A stretch of 64,000 nt of DNA, from assembly GCA_943789365.1 (NCBI GenBank), contig CALSTV010000001.1, positions 1,240,001 through 1,304,000 on the forward strand, given 5' to 3'. How positions within the stretch are numbered: position 1 is the stretch's first letter; every line of letters begins with the position of its first letter. Both the position numbers and the translations under genes were made by a program. Of this stretch, positions 1 through 10,086 are shown piece after piece. Source of the DNA: an uncultured Flavobacteriaceae bacterium. Its GTDB lineage: Bacteria; Bacteroidota; Bacteroidia; Flavobacteriales; Flavobacteriaceae. The notes under the pieces are model-generated. The model saw nothing but the letters and a program-made list of their open reading frames with translations. It was not told where the DNA came from and ran no database searches.

Positions 1-1017
1 TCGTACGAAACCTTAATGGAAACGGAAATTCCGGTAAACAGGGTACTTACCATCACAAATTTAGAGCATTCTGGTGAAAATGATTGGCGGCTCTGCAGCA
101 ACAACTCCAGTAAATTTATCTACGCACAAGGTTTTTTCTCGCTAGGAAAAAAAGCACTTCGTTCCTCAACTCAAACTCAATATGACTTAAATGGTGAAAA
201 TCCAGTAGTAACCATTGAAAATTACCAGTATGACAACAGTCACTTTTTAAGCACAGAAACCGAAACAGCAGACAGTCAATCCAATAGAATCAAAACAAAA
301 ACCTACTACCCGGATGACATCGCAGACACTTCTTCTTTACCGGGCAAAATGCTTTCAACAAATGAAATGGATGCTATAGATCAACTAAAGTCAAATAATC
401 TACACCGTATCAACACTCCCATTCAAATTGAAACCTATAAAAATGACATTCTGATAAGCAGGGAACGTACCAATTATAAAAATTGGGGAACCAATCCGCA
501 AGGAACCTCCAACATCATTGCTCCCAAAAATATAGAATCAGCAAAGGCAGAGGATGCACTAGTGCCAAGAATACTTTACCATGCATACGACCAACATGCC
601 AACCCCCAAGAAGTCTCGGAATCAGAAGGACAGCATATTTACTACATCTGGGGATATAACAATGGCAACCCCATTGCCAAAATCGAAAATTTTAAATCCG
701 AACAAATAACACCCGAAATACAACTGTTGATAAACGCCATCATCTTAGCCTCTGATGCTGATACCGACAACTGTACAGACAGCAGCTGTAAAGAACAACA
801 ACTACGAGTTGCCTTATCCAATTTACAAACAACCCTCGCTTTACAGGCTTCTCAAATGACTTATTACACCTACGACCCCCTAATAGGCATTACCAGTATC
901 ACCAACCCCAGAGGAGAAACCAGTTATTATCATTATGACGAATTCAACCGCCTAGAAGCTGTAACCAATACCAATGGAAACCTATTAAGCGAAAACGAAT
1001 ACAACTACAAACCATAA
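1..1017 (+). CDS. YD-repeat (RHS-type) protein, C-terminal part
   Basis: The reading frame is already open at base 1, so this is the end of a longer gene; the ATG at 16 is only an internal methionine. The protein has YD-repeat features: tyrosine-rich strands such as YYTYDPLIGITSITNP and YYHYDEFNRLEAVTN near the C-terminus, with NTNGN turns between them. Such repeats form the beta-shell of RHS proteins, which are surface or secreted cages. The stop is 3 bases before the next RHS gene, so the two are probably co-transcribed. No catalytic or toxin domain is visible in this part. Class is well supported; its own function is unknown. Confidence 0.75.
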   Translation, partial: SYETLMETEIPVNRVLTITNLEHSGENDWRLCSNNSSKFIYAQGFFSLGKKALRSSTQTQYDLNGENPVVTIENYQYDNSHFLSTETETADSQSNRIKTKTYYPDDIADTSSLPGKMLSTNEMDAIDQLKSNNLHRINTPIQIETYKNDILISRERTNYKNWGTNPQGTSNIIAPKNIESAKAEDALVPRILYHAYDQHANPQEVSESEGQHIYYIWGYNNGNPIAKIENFKSEQITPEIQLLINAIILASDADTDNCTDSSCKEQQLRVALSNLQTTLALQASQMTYYTYDPLIGITSITNPRGETSYYHYDEFNRLEAVTNTNGNLLSENEYNYKP

Positions 1018-1020
1018 ACC

Positions 1021-3471
1021 ATGAAGACAAAACAATTTATTTGGGTAGTATTGTTTGTAAGCGCCGCTACCATGGCACAGACCACCACAGAAAACTATAT
1101 CAAAACAACCAGCTTTACCAAAGCGTTTAGCAGAAGCACCAAACACAACGCAACGGCTACCGATAAAATAGAAAACATCACGTACTTCGACGGACTCGGA
1201 CGCCCCAAACAGCAAATAGCCATTGGACAAAGTCCCACAGGAAAAGACATTGTTACCCCAATATTGTATGATGCATTTGGACGCCAGCCCAAAGAACATT
1301 TGCCCTATGTTCCCGGTGATACCAACAATGGCACATTTAGAACAGGCGATCAGGAAGCAATCTTGCAAAGCTATTATAGTGGGTTACATCCAAACGATTT
1401 TACCGAAGGCATTGCCGCTTCCAACCCTTTTTCCGAAAAAGTATTGGAAGCCTCTCCCCTCAACCGGGTTTTAGAACAAGCCGCTCCGGGAACCGACTGG
1501 GCAGTTGGTAACGGACATACCATACAATTTGACTACCAAACCAACAGTACTGAAGAAGTACGCCTTTTTGAGGTAGCATTGACCGATACTTACGAACCCA
1601 CGCTTATTGAAACAGGTTTCTACAACTCCGGAGAACTCTATAAAACCATCACCAAAGATGAAAACCACGACGGTACCAGCACAAAAAACCATACCACCGA
1701 GGAGTTTAAAGACAAACAAGGGCGCGTGGTCTTAAAAAGAACTTTTGCCGATAGCACCAATGACGATGGTTCGGTGAGTTTAGAAGTACCACATGACACC
1801 TATTATGTCTACGACGATTTTGGAAATTTAACCTACGTATTGCCTCCAAAGGCGCAGGATACAGAGGAATGTACTGAAAACTATTCGGCGTATTTTGAAC
1901 AATCCGATTTGACTAGCACAATGTTAGGAGGCGGCGGTATTCAAGTATCTATTGTAAACCAGCAAATAGAAATAGACTTTTCAATGACATTTTACAGACA
2001 TCAATTAAATCCAAATACTATTCTCTTAGATACCAATTGCCATCTGCCTGATATGGATTTGGGCAGTTTGACAACACCAGAGCCCTTGAGTGATTTACTC
2101 AATGCCTCAATAGTAGATGGACATTTGATCGTAGAAGCCTCCTATACAGCCTTTATTACCGGGATTTCAGGAAGTTTTACTAAAACACTTGCCTATGACA
2201 CAGAGACGCTCGATAAAAATGCCTATCAATACCAATACGACCACCGCAACCGACTGGCACAAAAGAAAATCCCGGGCAAGGCTTGGGAATATATAATCTA
2301 TGACAAACTAGACCGACCTGTTCTGACACAGGATGCCAATTTAAGAGCCAACAACCAATGGCTGTTTACCAAATACGATGTGTTTGGAAGGGTCATTTAT
2401 ACAGGAATCTATACGCATGCTGAAACCTTGAACCAAAGTGAAATGCAAGCCCATTACCACAGCGCTCCCACCAACGCTTATAGTGCGCGCTTACCCTATG
2501 AGGAAAAGAGAACAATAGAATTTGCTAGTACCTACGTAAGCCATTATTATTCAACTATGCAGTTTCCATATGAGAACATAGAAATCCTAACCGTTAATTA
2601 TTACGACGACTATAATTTTAACACGGCAGGACTTTCGGTGCCCTTAAATGTTTTGGATATCTCTGTAACCACCCGTACCAAAACCCTGGCTACGGGCTCT
2701 AAAATAAAAGTTCTGAACCCAAGCCCTGAGGCTCTCGAAGGGTGGATTACGACAATCACCGCCTATGACGAAAAGGCACGTCCCATATATACTGCCAGCC
2801 ATAATGCCTATCTGCAAACCACCGATATCGTAAAAACCCAACTCGACTTTGTAGGGAAAGTGGATCAAAGCATTAGTATGCATTCCAAAACAGGGCAAGA
2901 CGACATTGTGGTGCAAGACGAATTTACCTATGACCACAGCGGCAGAGCGCTAAGCCATACCCAAGCCATTGCCGACTCAGAAACTGCCTTGACCACAGGA
3001 ATTCCCCAAACCATTGAACTAGATGGAACAGCAAATACGAATCAAATAATAACAGCCACACGTTCCATCGTACTCAAACCCGGCTTTACCGGAAAGCCGG
3101 GCTTTCATGCCCAAATAACACCCGATGCGCCCACTACCCTAGCCAAAGAATTGATTAGCCTAAACAGTTATGATGAACTGGGACAGCTACAAAGCAAAAA
3201 AGTGGGTGGAGCGGTAGCTGCCGAGCTAGCAAATTCAGCAGGTTTGCAAACCGTGGATTATAAATACAACATACGTGGTTGGCTAAAAAACATCAATGAA
3301 GACACCAACGCAGACAATGACTTGTTTGACTTTAGTCTGGCGTATAACAACCCAACATCGGGAACGGCGTTGTTTAATGGGAATATCAGTCAGACCCGCT
3401 GGAGTACGCTTTCAGAAAACACTACCCCAACCCTGTTAGCAACAGCTACAGCTATACTTATGATGCGCTAA
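1021..3471 (+). pseudogene. RHS repeat protein with DUF6443 domain, N-terminal segment of a frameshifted gene
   Basis: This is the first 816 codons of a large RHS gene. Residues 1-20 are a signal peptide ending in AQ. A DUF6443-like N-terminal domain follows (YFDGLGRPKQ near residues 55-65, then YDAFGRQPKEHLP), then YD repeats (YVYDDFGNLTYV, YQYDHRNRLAQK, YDKLDRPVLTQ, NSYDELGQLQSKK, YNIRGWLKNI). A segment with SIVLKPGF resembles the adhesive stack seen in flavobacterial surface proteins. The frame fails near 3425-3430: downstream codons starting with AAC CCT at 3429 carry on the RHS sequence in another frame, and one extra A in the run at 3429 would rejoin them. The frame as given ends in a short unrelated tail. 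Confidence 0.8.
3079..3101. repeat. Perfect 9-bp inverted repeat inside the RHS gene
   Basis: Arms cccggcttt (3079-3087) and aaagccggg (3093-3101) flank a 5-base loop. It lies inside coding sequence (KPGFTGKPGF) where related proteins usually have a single KPGF-type turn, so it could be a small insertion or duplication. No T-tract follows, so it is not a terminator. Confidence 0.5.
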
Positions 3472-4586
3472 ACAGAATTACCGCTGCTATTGACAATACA
3501 GGTAACTACAACCTTAATGCCGTAAGTTATGACAAAAACGGAAATATTCTGGGGCTGAGCCGCCAAGGGCATACCGACAATACGGCTTCTAATTTTGGGT
3601 TGATGGATGATTTGGTGTACACTTATGACACTGGCAACAAGTTATTAAGCGTAACAGATAGCGGTACCACAAACACCGGTTTTAAAGATAACAACACGAC
3701 TGGCGATGATTATTCGTATGACCTGAACGGCAATATGACCGAGGATAAAAACAAACGGATAACTAATATAGATTACAATTATTTAAACCTACCCACAAAA
3801 ATTGACATTAGTTACGGAGGAAGTTCAAATATTCGCTATATTTATGATGCGCTAGGAACAAAACTATCAAAACAAGTGAGCTCCAAATTTGAAATAAGCA
3901 CTACAGATTACGCAGGTAATTTTGTATATCAAAACAACCAGTTGCAATTCTTCAATCAAGCGGAAGGTTATATACAGCCCGTCATTGCGAGCGATAGCGA
4001 AGCAATCCCACAGTATGAATACGTTTACCAATACAAAGACCATTTGGGTAATGTACGTTTGTCCTATATGAATTCAACAGGAGTCTATCAGCGTATTTTA
4101 AACAATCGTTTTACGGAAGATCTGGAAGGTTGGTTGGAAAATACGAATGCCAATAATTCTCTGGAAAATGGTCGTTTAAAATCGGAAGTACAGCAGGCTT
4201 GGTCTGGTGTAAAGCACTATTTAGAGGATTTTACAACCACTGCTGGTAAAACATTGAAAGTCAAAGTAGTTTTTGACAAAGGAAATACACAGTCCAATAT
4301 ACGCCTCTATCTGAATGAAAGAGACCCGGATGGCAACCATGTTGCTTATAACGTCCGAACCTACGATTTACAAACAGGCACCTCAGAATTCAGTTATACC
4401 CCGAGCACTACCGGAAACAGCATCATTTTCCGTATTGACAAAGACAATACACATACGGATACCGAAACCTATTTTTACTTGGATGCCGTAAGTCTGGTTC
4501 AAGGGGAGTTGGAGATTGTAGAAGAATCGAACTATTATCCTTTTGGACTTCTTCATAAAGGATACAATAATATTGTGAGTTCCTAG
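3429..4586 (+). pseudogene. RHS core segment of the same frameshifted gene
   Basis: This frame continues the RHS sequence from the segment before it; the first ATG is at 3600. It contains the RHS-associated core: YTYDTGNKLLSV, DLNGNMTEDKNKRI, YNYLNLPTKI, then YQYKDHLGNVRLSY. A carbohydrate-binding-like insert follows (about residues 170-300 of the ORF from 3600, starting near NNRFTEDLEGW) before NYYPFGLLHKGYN. The frame stops at TAG 4584-4586, exactly where RHS proteins continue with a GNATAQKYKFGGKE-type core motif; that motif is present one frame over directly after the stop. Removing one C from the CC at 4582-4583 region restores it. Confidence 0.75.
3980..4011. repeat. REP-like dispersed palindromic repeat inside the RHS frame
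   Basis: The sequence cgtcattgcgag followed by agcgaagcaatc matches the widely dispersed bacterial repeat whose core is CGTCATTGCGAG-n-CGAAGCAATC. It adds VIASDSEAIPQ in frame to the RHS protein between a QPV and a YEYVYQY strand. A degenerate copy in opposite orientation lies at 47092-47123. The identification rests on recognising the motif by eye. Confidence 0.65.
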
Positions 4587-5494
4587 TGGGAATGCGACTG
4601 CGCAGAAATATAAATTTGGAGGAAAAGAATACCAAGAAGAATTAGGTTTGGATTGGTACGACGTAACTGCAAGAAATTACGACCCTGCTTTGGGTAGGTG
4701 GATGAATTTAGATCCTCTTGGCTGAAATGATGAGAAGACACTCGTCCTTATAATTTTGCATTTGATAATCCAATATATTTTATTGATCCTGATGGGATGA
4801 TGCCTTTTAGTGGTATAGATGATTTTGATGATAATCACATGCCAAGAAATTCTGAAGAGGCGCATTACATGCGAGAAAATAATCCTTTCTATGATCCTAA
4901 TCAAGATCACGGAGTTTTATGGTGAGGCTGGAAATTCTCAAGGAAGTAGTTCGGGAAAATAGTGGACCCGGGGAGACCCACCAACCCATTCTTATAGTGG
5001 GGGCTGGAGCAGCTATATGGAGATAATGTGGTTAACGTATTAGATGAAGTAGTTATTGGAGCTGCCTCTGAGAATGGTTTTTCTTCAAGAGCAGGAAGCG
5101 CTGCCACTGTTGGTGGAGCTGCTTATTACGGATTAGAAAAAACAATGGCTAATGGAGGAAGATGGTTAGGCAAGGAAACGGTAAGTATTACTCTATAACA
5201 TGGGGAGGGAATGGTGCTACAGCAAGTCGATCAGGAGCATTTAAAGCGGCAGGATCATTTAAGATAGCGGGGTAGAGTAGCTGGTGGGTTTTGGAGTAGG
5301 AGTTTACTTTTTATCAATATGGTACTGGTCAAATATCTGGAATGGAAGCAAGTGTAGATGCTATTTTTGGAGGTGTTGCATTTATCCCAGGAGGTGGTAC
5401 CGCTGTTAGTTTGGTTTATTTTGGAGGAAAAGCACTATATGAATACTCTACTGGAGACACACTATTTGAGAAGCCATCAACCATACAACCTTAA
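4587..5494 (+). pseudogene. RHS core end and variable C-terminal tail, multiply frameshifted
   Basis: No single frame is open, but frames joined in order give a convincing RHS ending: YKFGGKEYQEELGLDWYDVTARNYDPALGRWMNLDPL, then PYNFAFDNPIYFIDPDGMMPFSG, then a glycine-rich tail (ending GGKALYEYSTGDTLFEKP) and TAA at 5492-5494. I count at least six frame changes, near 4585, 4722, 4755, 4960, 5015, 5180 and 5275-5310, mostly in runs of one base. In polymorphic-toxin systems the part after DPDG is the variable effector tip. Here the tip is small-residue rich and I recognise no toxin fold. Either the gene is decaying or the sequence has indel errors. Confidence 0.7.
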
Positions 5495-5505
5495 TTATTA
5501 ATTAA

Positions 5506-5877
5506 ATGAGAGCTTATTACTATTTGTTATTCCGTGTTTATCAATTTTACATTACTAAGCCAAAAGAAAAAAGTATAATTCTTTTCAATGTTTCAGCAAT
5601 AAGTACTATAGTTGTTTACCTTCCTTTGTTTACACTTTATCTATTTTTGAACTACATAGATTTATTACCTATGGTTTCTAGTAAAAATTATGTAATCTTA
5701 ATTATGGTTTTATTGGGAGTTGTAAATTATTATTTGCTAGTTCGTCCAAAGAAATTTTTAGATTATGATTTTAAAAAAGATTTTAAGGGAGGTGTTTTAA
5801 TTGTATTGTTTCTTTTAATAATGGTTATTTCTTTTATTTTAATAGCAAATTATAATAGGGCTAAAATATTTGAATAA
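5506..5877 (+). CDS. Small membrane protein behind the RHS gene, possible immunity protein
   Basis: A 123-residue protein with three or four hydrophobic segments (about 25-50, 60-75, 98-117) separated by basic loops (KPKEKS, RPKKFLDYDFKKDFKG). It starts 11 bases after the reconstructed RHS stop and is AT-rich like the RHS tail. Genes at this position behind RHS or other polymorphic toxins often encode the cognate immunity protein; that is inference from position, since I recognise no family. It is intact, unlike the RHS gene before it. Confidence 0.6.
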   Translation: MRAYYYLLFRVYQFYITKPKEKSIILFNVSAISTIVVYLPLFTLYLFLNYIDLLPMVSSKNYVILIMVLLGVVNYYLLVRPKKFLDYDFKKDFKGGVLIVLFLLIMVISFILIANYNRAKIFE

Positions 5878-5968
5878 CGAACTTTATCTCTTAGAGAGTA
5901 TGTGAAATAAAGACGTAAAAGGAAGTCGTTTAAAATTTATTTTACTGAGTGGATATAACTCAACTATT

Positions 5969-6512
5969 TTAATTACAATTATTTTCGAGTATTTTTTTTT
6001 GTGCAACAGAATTATTCAGTTTTGCTGCTTTTTTTAAATCTTCACATTCTTTAGAATGATTATTTAAATTTTTATAAGAAAAAGCACGATTAATATAGCG
6101 ACTAGCATCGTTTGGCTTCCTGATTATAGCAATATTAAGGTCTTCGATGGCTCCTTTGTAATCTAACATCATGTTTTTAAGGTTACCTCTATTGTAATAA
6201 CAATTTCTGTAAGTATCATCGATTGAAATAACGGTTGGTCTAAATAAGATAGAGAGACAAAAACAATTTGCTCCTTTATTTTGACAATCGTACAAATAAG
6301 CTACTCCTAACCCATAATTAGCTTCTACCCTAATAGAGTCTATTTTGTAAGCTTGTTTATATTTATTTATAGCACCAAGAATATTTTGTTGAATAAGGAG
6401 CTCTAATCCTTCATTGACAAGTTTATCATATTCTAAATTTTGTTTTTTTTATTTGTCCTAAAATAGTATAGGGAAAAATAATAAGGTGAAAATGGAGAGT
6501 TGTAGATTTCAT
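5969..6512 (-). pseudogene. TPR-repeat exported protein, frameshifted
   Basis: The frame from 6440 down to 5969 reads as tetratricopeptide repeats: VNEGLELLIQQNILGAINKYKQAYKIDS, then YNRGNLKNMMLDYKGAIEDLNIAI, then YINRAFSYKNLNNHSKECEDLKKA, ending LENNCN. An N-terminal stretch starting at ATG 6512 (MKSTTLHFHLIIFPYTILGQ) looks like a signal peptide but is out of frame. The break coincides with a run of eight T (eight A on the coding strand) at 6443-6450; removing one base joins the two parts. TPR proteins of this size serve as protein-interaction modules. It could be intact in the living cell if the run length is a sequencing error. Confidence 0.6.
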
Positions 6513-6522
6513 AGCGATTTAT

Positions 6523-6660
6523 TTAAATTAAGAATAAGCTTTTTAGTTTTTTCTTCTTGAGGGTAAAACTTTCAATGTCTTTAATTTTTCGCAAAAGTTC
6601 TTTATCCATTATCATATCATCACCACCAAGTAAAAAATCAATAGTGACTCTGAAGATTCC
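6523..6660 (-). pseudogene. C-terminal scrap of an XRE-family regulator
   Basis: Read on the minus strand this stretch gives IDFLLGGDD, then MDKELLRKIKDIESF and a lysine-rich end with TAA at 6523. The pattern (DFLLGG followed by a DKELLRKIKDIE helix) is the typical end of Cro/C1-type regulators of Bacteroidota. The helix-turn-helix part is absent because the upstream side is replaced by the IS end at about 6656. Likely a gene cut by the insertion sequence. Confidence 0.4.
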
Positions 6661-6898
6661 CCACTTTTTAGGACAACTTTAGGTTAAAAATAATATAATT
6701 AAGCGACCTGTTTAAATATATCCACAGGTTTTTGATATTTAATAGCTTGATGTCTTCTTTTGTTGTTATAATAGTTAAAATATTCCTTGAGCATTCGATA
6801 CAAATCTATTCCATCTTTAGGATGGGCTTAGGTAAATTTTTTCGTATTTTACATTTCTCCAAAGCCTTTCTATAAAAGCCTTTCAAAGCTAAGAACTA
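6656..6898 (-). mobile_element. Remnant of an IS3-family insertion sequence (transposase C-terminus)
   Basis: The minus strand encodes AFIERLWRNVKYEKIYL and then, one frame over, DGIDLYRMLKEYFNYYNNKRRHQAIKYQKP with TAA at 6699. This is the end of the rve/DDE integrase domain of IS3-family OrfB (ERxWRxxKYE with the catalytic Glu region, then YxxxRRHQAL). A one-base change at cctaagcc (about 6826) separates the frames. The sequence ccccactttttaggaca at 6659-6675 looks like the element's terminal repeat. Only about 240 bases of the element remain, so it cannot move by itself. Confidence 0.7.
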
Positions 6899-6924
6899 CA
6901 TATGATCAGACGTTCAAAAGAACA

Positions 6925-6964
6925 CATAAAAAAACTGTCTAAAGAATTACTTCTTTAGACAGTT
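6925..6964 (-). terminator. Intrinsic terminator of the ATP synthase operon
   Basis: A perfect 14-bp stem (aactgtctaaagaa at 6933-6946, ttctttagacagtt at 6951-6964) with a 4-base loop, followed on the minus strand by a run of T (A-run at 6928-6934). It lies 29 bases after the atpG stop. Confidence 0.85.
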
Positions 6965-6993
6965 ATATTGTAATTGAACTGTTGTGTTATTCG

Positions 6994-7851
6994 TTAGGCA
7001 TTTAGAGCTTCTGCTCCACCAACAATTTCTAATATTTCATTTGTAATTGCCGCCTGACGTGCTTTGTTGTATGTCAACAACAACTCATCTCTTAAGGCAT
7101 TTGCGTTGTCTGTCGCTTTGTGCATTGCCGTCATACGAGCACCATGCTCAGCAGCAAACGAGTCACGTAATGCTTTGAACAATTGTGTTTTTAATGATTT
7201 TGGAATCAAAGCCGAAATAATTTCTTCTTTCGCAGGTTCAAAAATATAATCAGCACTTACATTTGCAGTAGATTCCACAGGTTTGATCGGTAAAAACTGC
7301 TCTACATTCAACACCTGAGTTGCAGCGTTTTTGAAACCATTGTACACAATTTCAATTTTATCAAACGCTCCAGAAACAAACAGTTCCATAAGGTTCTCAG
7401 CAATTCCAGCAACGTTCTCAAAACTTAAATCGTCGAAAACACCACTTTGATTGTCTACTACTTTGAATTCTTTCCCTAATAAATCGTTTCCTTTTTTACC
7501 TATGGTAAGAATGCTAACCTCTTTACCCTGGTATTGTTTGGCTACGTTTCTAGTTTCTTTAATTACTGAAGAATTAAAACCACCACACAATCCTCTGTTT
7601 GAGGTAACAACCACCAACAATACTTTAGAAACGTTTCTTTGTTCAGAATATACACCGCCAGTATCGGCATCTAAAGTTGCACTTAAATTTTGCAACAACT
7701 CAGATAGTTTATTCGAATACGGACGCATTGCAGTAATTGCATCCTGTGCTTTCTTAAGTTTTGCAGCAGAAACCATCTTCATAGCTTTCGTGATTTTCAT
7801 CGTCGAACCTATAGAGGTAATTCTGTTTCTTATTTCTTTTAAGTTTGCCAT
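6994..7851 (-). CDS. atpG: ATP synthase F1 gamma subunit
   Basis: The gamma subunit is the central rotor shaft of the F1 sector, turning inside the alpha3-beta3 ring and coupling proton flow to ATP synthesis at the cytoplasmic membrane. The 285-residue length fits the family. The N-terminal helix MANLKEIRNRITSI...KITKAMKMVSAAKLKKAQ and the C-terminal helix with ARMTAMHKATDNA and NKARQAAITNEILEIVGGAEAL are the signature coiled-coil segments. It is the last gene of the operon, 76 bases after atpA, and is followed by a strong terminator. Confidence 0.97.
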   Translation of the reverse strand: MANLKEIRNRITSIGSTMKITKAMKMVSAAKLKKAQDAITAMRPYSNKLSELLQNLSATLDADTGGVYSEQRNVSKVLLVVVTSNRGLCGGFNSSVIKETRNVAKQYQGKEVSILTIGKKGNDLLGKEFKVVDNQSGVFDDLSFENVAGIAENLMELFVSGAFDKIEIVYNGFKNAATQVLNVEQFLPIKPVESTANVSADYIFEPAKEEIISALIPKSLKTQLFKALRDSFAAEHGARMTAMHKATDNANALRDELLLTYNKARQAAITNEILEIVGGAEALNA

Positions 7852-7874
7852 GTATCTTAAAGTATTAAGATTTT

Positions 7875-7915
7875 AGCAGAAAGTACCAAATACCATTTAC
7901 TTGATACTTTCTACT
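7875..7915. repeat. Imperfect hairpin between atpA and atpG
   Basis: Arms agcagaaagtaccaa (7875-7889) and ttgatactttctact (7901-7915) pair with a few mismatches around an 11-base loop. It fills most of the 76-base gap between atpA and atpG. It lacks a T-tract, so a role in mRNA processing or differential expression of gamma is more likely than termination; this is inference. Confidence 0.45.
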
Positions 7916-7927
7916 GAATACTGTTTA

Positions 7928-9502
7928 TTAATAGTTCGCTGAAATTTCAGCAGCAGCAGCTTCCAATACTTCCAAAGAAGCTTTTTCCAATTTTCCTCCT
8001 TTTAATGAGTCTAACACATCTCTATGTTTTGCATTTAGGAAAGAAATATAAGCCGCTTCAAATTCTTTTACTTTGTTTACAGGAACATCCTTCAACAAGT
8101 TTTTAGAACCTGCATAAATGATTGCAACTTGATCTTCTACTGTATAAGGATCATTTTGTCCTTGCTTTAAGATTTCAACATTACGCTCACCTTTTGAAAT
8201 TACATTCATGGTAGCAGCATCCAAATCAGAACCAAATTTAGCAAATGCTTCCAATTCACGGTATTGTGCTTGATCCAATTTCAAAGTACCAGATACTTTT
8301 TTCATCGATTTGATCTGTGCAGATCCTCCAACACGTGATACAGAAATACCTACGTTAATTGCTGGACGCACCCCTGAGTTAAACAAATCACCATCCAAGA
8401 AAATTTGTCCGTCAGTAATCGAAATTACGTTTGTAGGGATATAAGCCGATACATCACCTGCTTGCGTTTCAATAATTGGCAATGCCGTTAGAGAACCTCC
8501 TCCTTTAATTTTACCTTCTAATGATGGTGGTACATCATTCATTTTTTGAGCAATCGCATCGTTGTTGATTACTTTTGCCGCACGCTCTAACAATCTAGAG
8601 TGCAAGAAGAATACATCTCCAGGGTATGCCTCACGTCCCGGTGGTCTTCTCAATAACAAAGATACCTCACGGTAAGCAACTGCTTGTTTTGATAAATCAT
8701 CATAGATAATCAAAGCTGGTCTACCCGTATCTCTAAAGTACTCACCAATTGCAGCACCTGCAAACGGAGCATATACCTGCATTGGTGCAGGCTCAGAAGC
8801 ACTAGCAGCAACTACAGTAGTATACGCTAACGCACCTCTTTCTTCTAATAAGTTTACGATTCCTGCAACTGTTGAAGCCTTTTGGCCAATCGCTACATAA
8901 ATACAGTATACTGGATTACCAGCATCGTAAAATTCTTTTTGATTTAAGATGGTATCTAACGCAACCGTAGATTTCCCTGTTTGACGGTCACCAATAATCA
9001 ACTCACGTTGACCACGACCTACTGGGATCATTGCATCGATAGATTTGATACCTGTTTGTAAAGGTTCTGTTACAGGCTCTCTAAAGATTACCCCTGGCGC
9101 TTTACGCTCCAATGGCATTTCAAAAGTTTCGCCAACTATTGGACCTTTTCCATCGATAGGATTTCCTAAAGTGTCAACAACACGTCCAACGATTCCTTCT
9201 CCAACTTGCAAAGAAGCAATACGCTCTGTACGTTTTACAGTAGAACCTTCTACTACAGAAGTAGAGGAACCTAAAAGTACAACACCTACATTGTCTTCTT
9301 CAAGGTTCAATACAATACCTTCCAAACCAGATTCAAACTGAACCAATTCTCCGTATTGTACGTTTTCTAAACCGTATACACGAGCAATACCATCACCTAC
9401 TTGTAAAACAGTTCCAACTTCATTTAGAGAAGCAGACGCTTCAAAATTTGATAATTGTTGTTTTAAAATTGCTGAAACTTCAGCTGCTTTAATTGTTGCC
9501 AT
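7928..9502 (-). CDS. atpA: ATP synthase F1 alpha subunit
   Basis: The alpha subunit forms the non-catalytic nucleotide-binding sites of the F1 hexamer. It has 524 residues, with the beta-barrel crown (about 27-95), the Walker A loop GDRQTGKS at 171-178, the segment [31 protein letters not shown] of the nucleotide-binding domain, and the ITDGQIFL...[17 protein letters not shown] stretch that contains the conserved arginine finger region. It lies 22 bases behind atpH. The catalytic beta subunit gene is not in the window. Confidence 0.98.
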   Translation of the reverse strand: MATIKAAEVSAILKQQLSNFEASASLNEVGTVLQVGDGIARVYGLENVQYGELVQFESGLEGIVLNLEEDNVGVVLLGSSTSVVEGSTVKRTERIASLQVGEGIVGRVVDTLGNPIDGKGPIVGETFEMPLERKAPGVIFREPVTEPLQTGIKSIDAMIPVGRGQRELIIGDRQTGKSTVALDTILNQKEFYDAGNPVYCIYVAIGQKASTVAGIVNLLEERGALAYTTVVAASASEPAPMQVYAPFAGAAIGEYFRDTGRPALIIYDDLSKQAVAYREVSLLLRRPPGREAYPGDVFFLHSRLLERAAKVINNDAIAQKMNDVPPSLEGKIKGGGSLTALPIIETQAGDVSAYIPTNVISITDGQIFLDGDLFNSGVRPAINVGISVSRVGGSAQIKSMKKVSGTLKLDQAQYRELEAFAKFGSDLDAATMNVISKGERNVEILKQGQNDPYTVEDQVAIIYAGSKNLLKDVPVNKVKEFEAAYISFLNAKHRDVLDSLKGGKLEKASLEVLEAAAAEISANY

Positions 9503-9524
9503 CTTCGTTTATTTTGATGTATAA

Positions 9525-10082
9525 TTAAATTTTTGCAACAAAATGACCGTGGTCAAATTGTCTTTTCAATTCGTTAAAGTTATTAGAAATACTAGCGTCG
9601 TATTGAAGGTCTCCCACACGCAATACAAAACCTCCAATAATGTCTGGATTTACCACATTCTCGATAGATGCTTTATTTCCAGTCAATTCTTCAATTTTAG
9701 CCAATACTTTCTTTTCCAAGACCTTTGTTAAAGGCACTGCAGTAGTTACTTTCGCAGTTTCGATAAGTTTATCATGGTCAAACAATATTGAATATTGTTT
9801 TGCTACCATACTCAACAAAGGCAATCTTTTATTTTCTCCTAATAAGGCAATGACTCCCAAAGAGATTTGATCGATGCTATCGGCAAAGATAGCTTTCAAT
9901 GCATTTACTTTGTCTTCTGCCTTAATAATAGGACTATTTAATACCACAGCCAACTCTTTACTTTCAGCAATAGAATCTGCAATTACAAGCATAGATTTGT
10001 TTACCTCAGCTTCTTTTCCAGTTTCTTTAGATAAGTTTAAGACTGCTTTTGCATAACGTAATGCTGCTCTAGTTCCTTTCAT
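9525..10082 (-). CDS. atpH: ATP synthase F1 delta subunit
   Basis: Delta (OSCP-like) links the top of F1 to the peripheral b-subunit stalk. The 185-residue protein has the expected start MKGTRAALRYAKAVLNLS, a helical N-terminal domain and the C-terminal signature NVVNPDIIGGFVLRVGDLQYDASI. The start is 4 bases after the atpF stop, which points to translational coupling and matched stoichiometry of the stalk subunits. Confidence 0.95.
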   Translation of the reverse strand: MKGTRAALRYAKAVLNLSKETGKEAEVNKSMLVIADSIAESKELAVVLNSPIIKAEDKVNALKAIFADSIDQISLGVIALLGENKRLPLLSMVAKQYSILFDHDKLIETAKVTTAVPLTKVLEKKVLAKIEELTGNKASIENVVNPDIIGGFVLRVGDLQYDASISNNFNELKRQFDHGHFVAKI

Positions 10083-10086
10083 ACTT

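Noticed and set aside
985-3000. Antisense frames in the RHS gene
   Set aside because: They lie opposite strong YD-repeat coding sequence and have low-complexity composition.
3420-4590. Programmed frameshifting in the RHS gene
   Set aside because: There are many breaks of differing type without slippery heptamers; decay or indel error explains them better.
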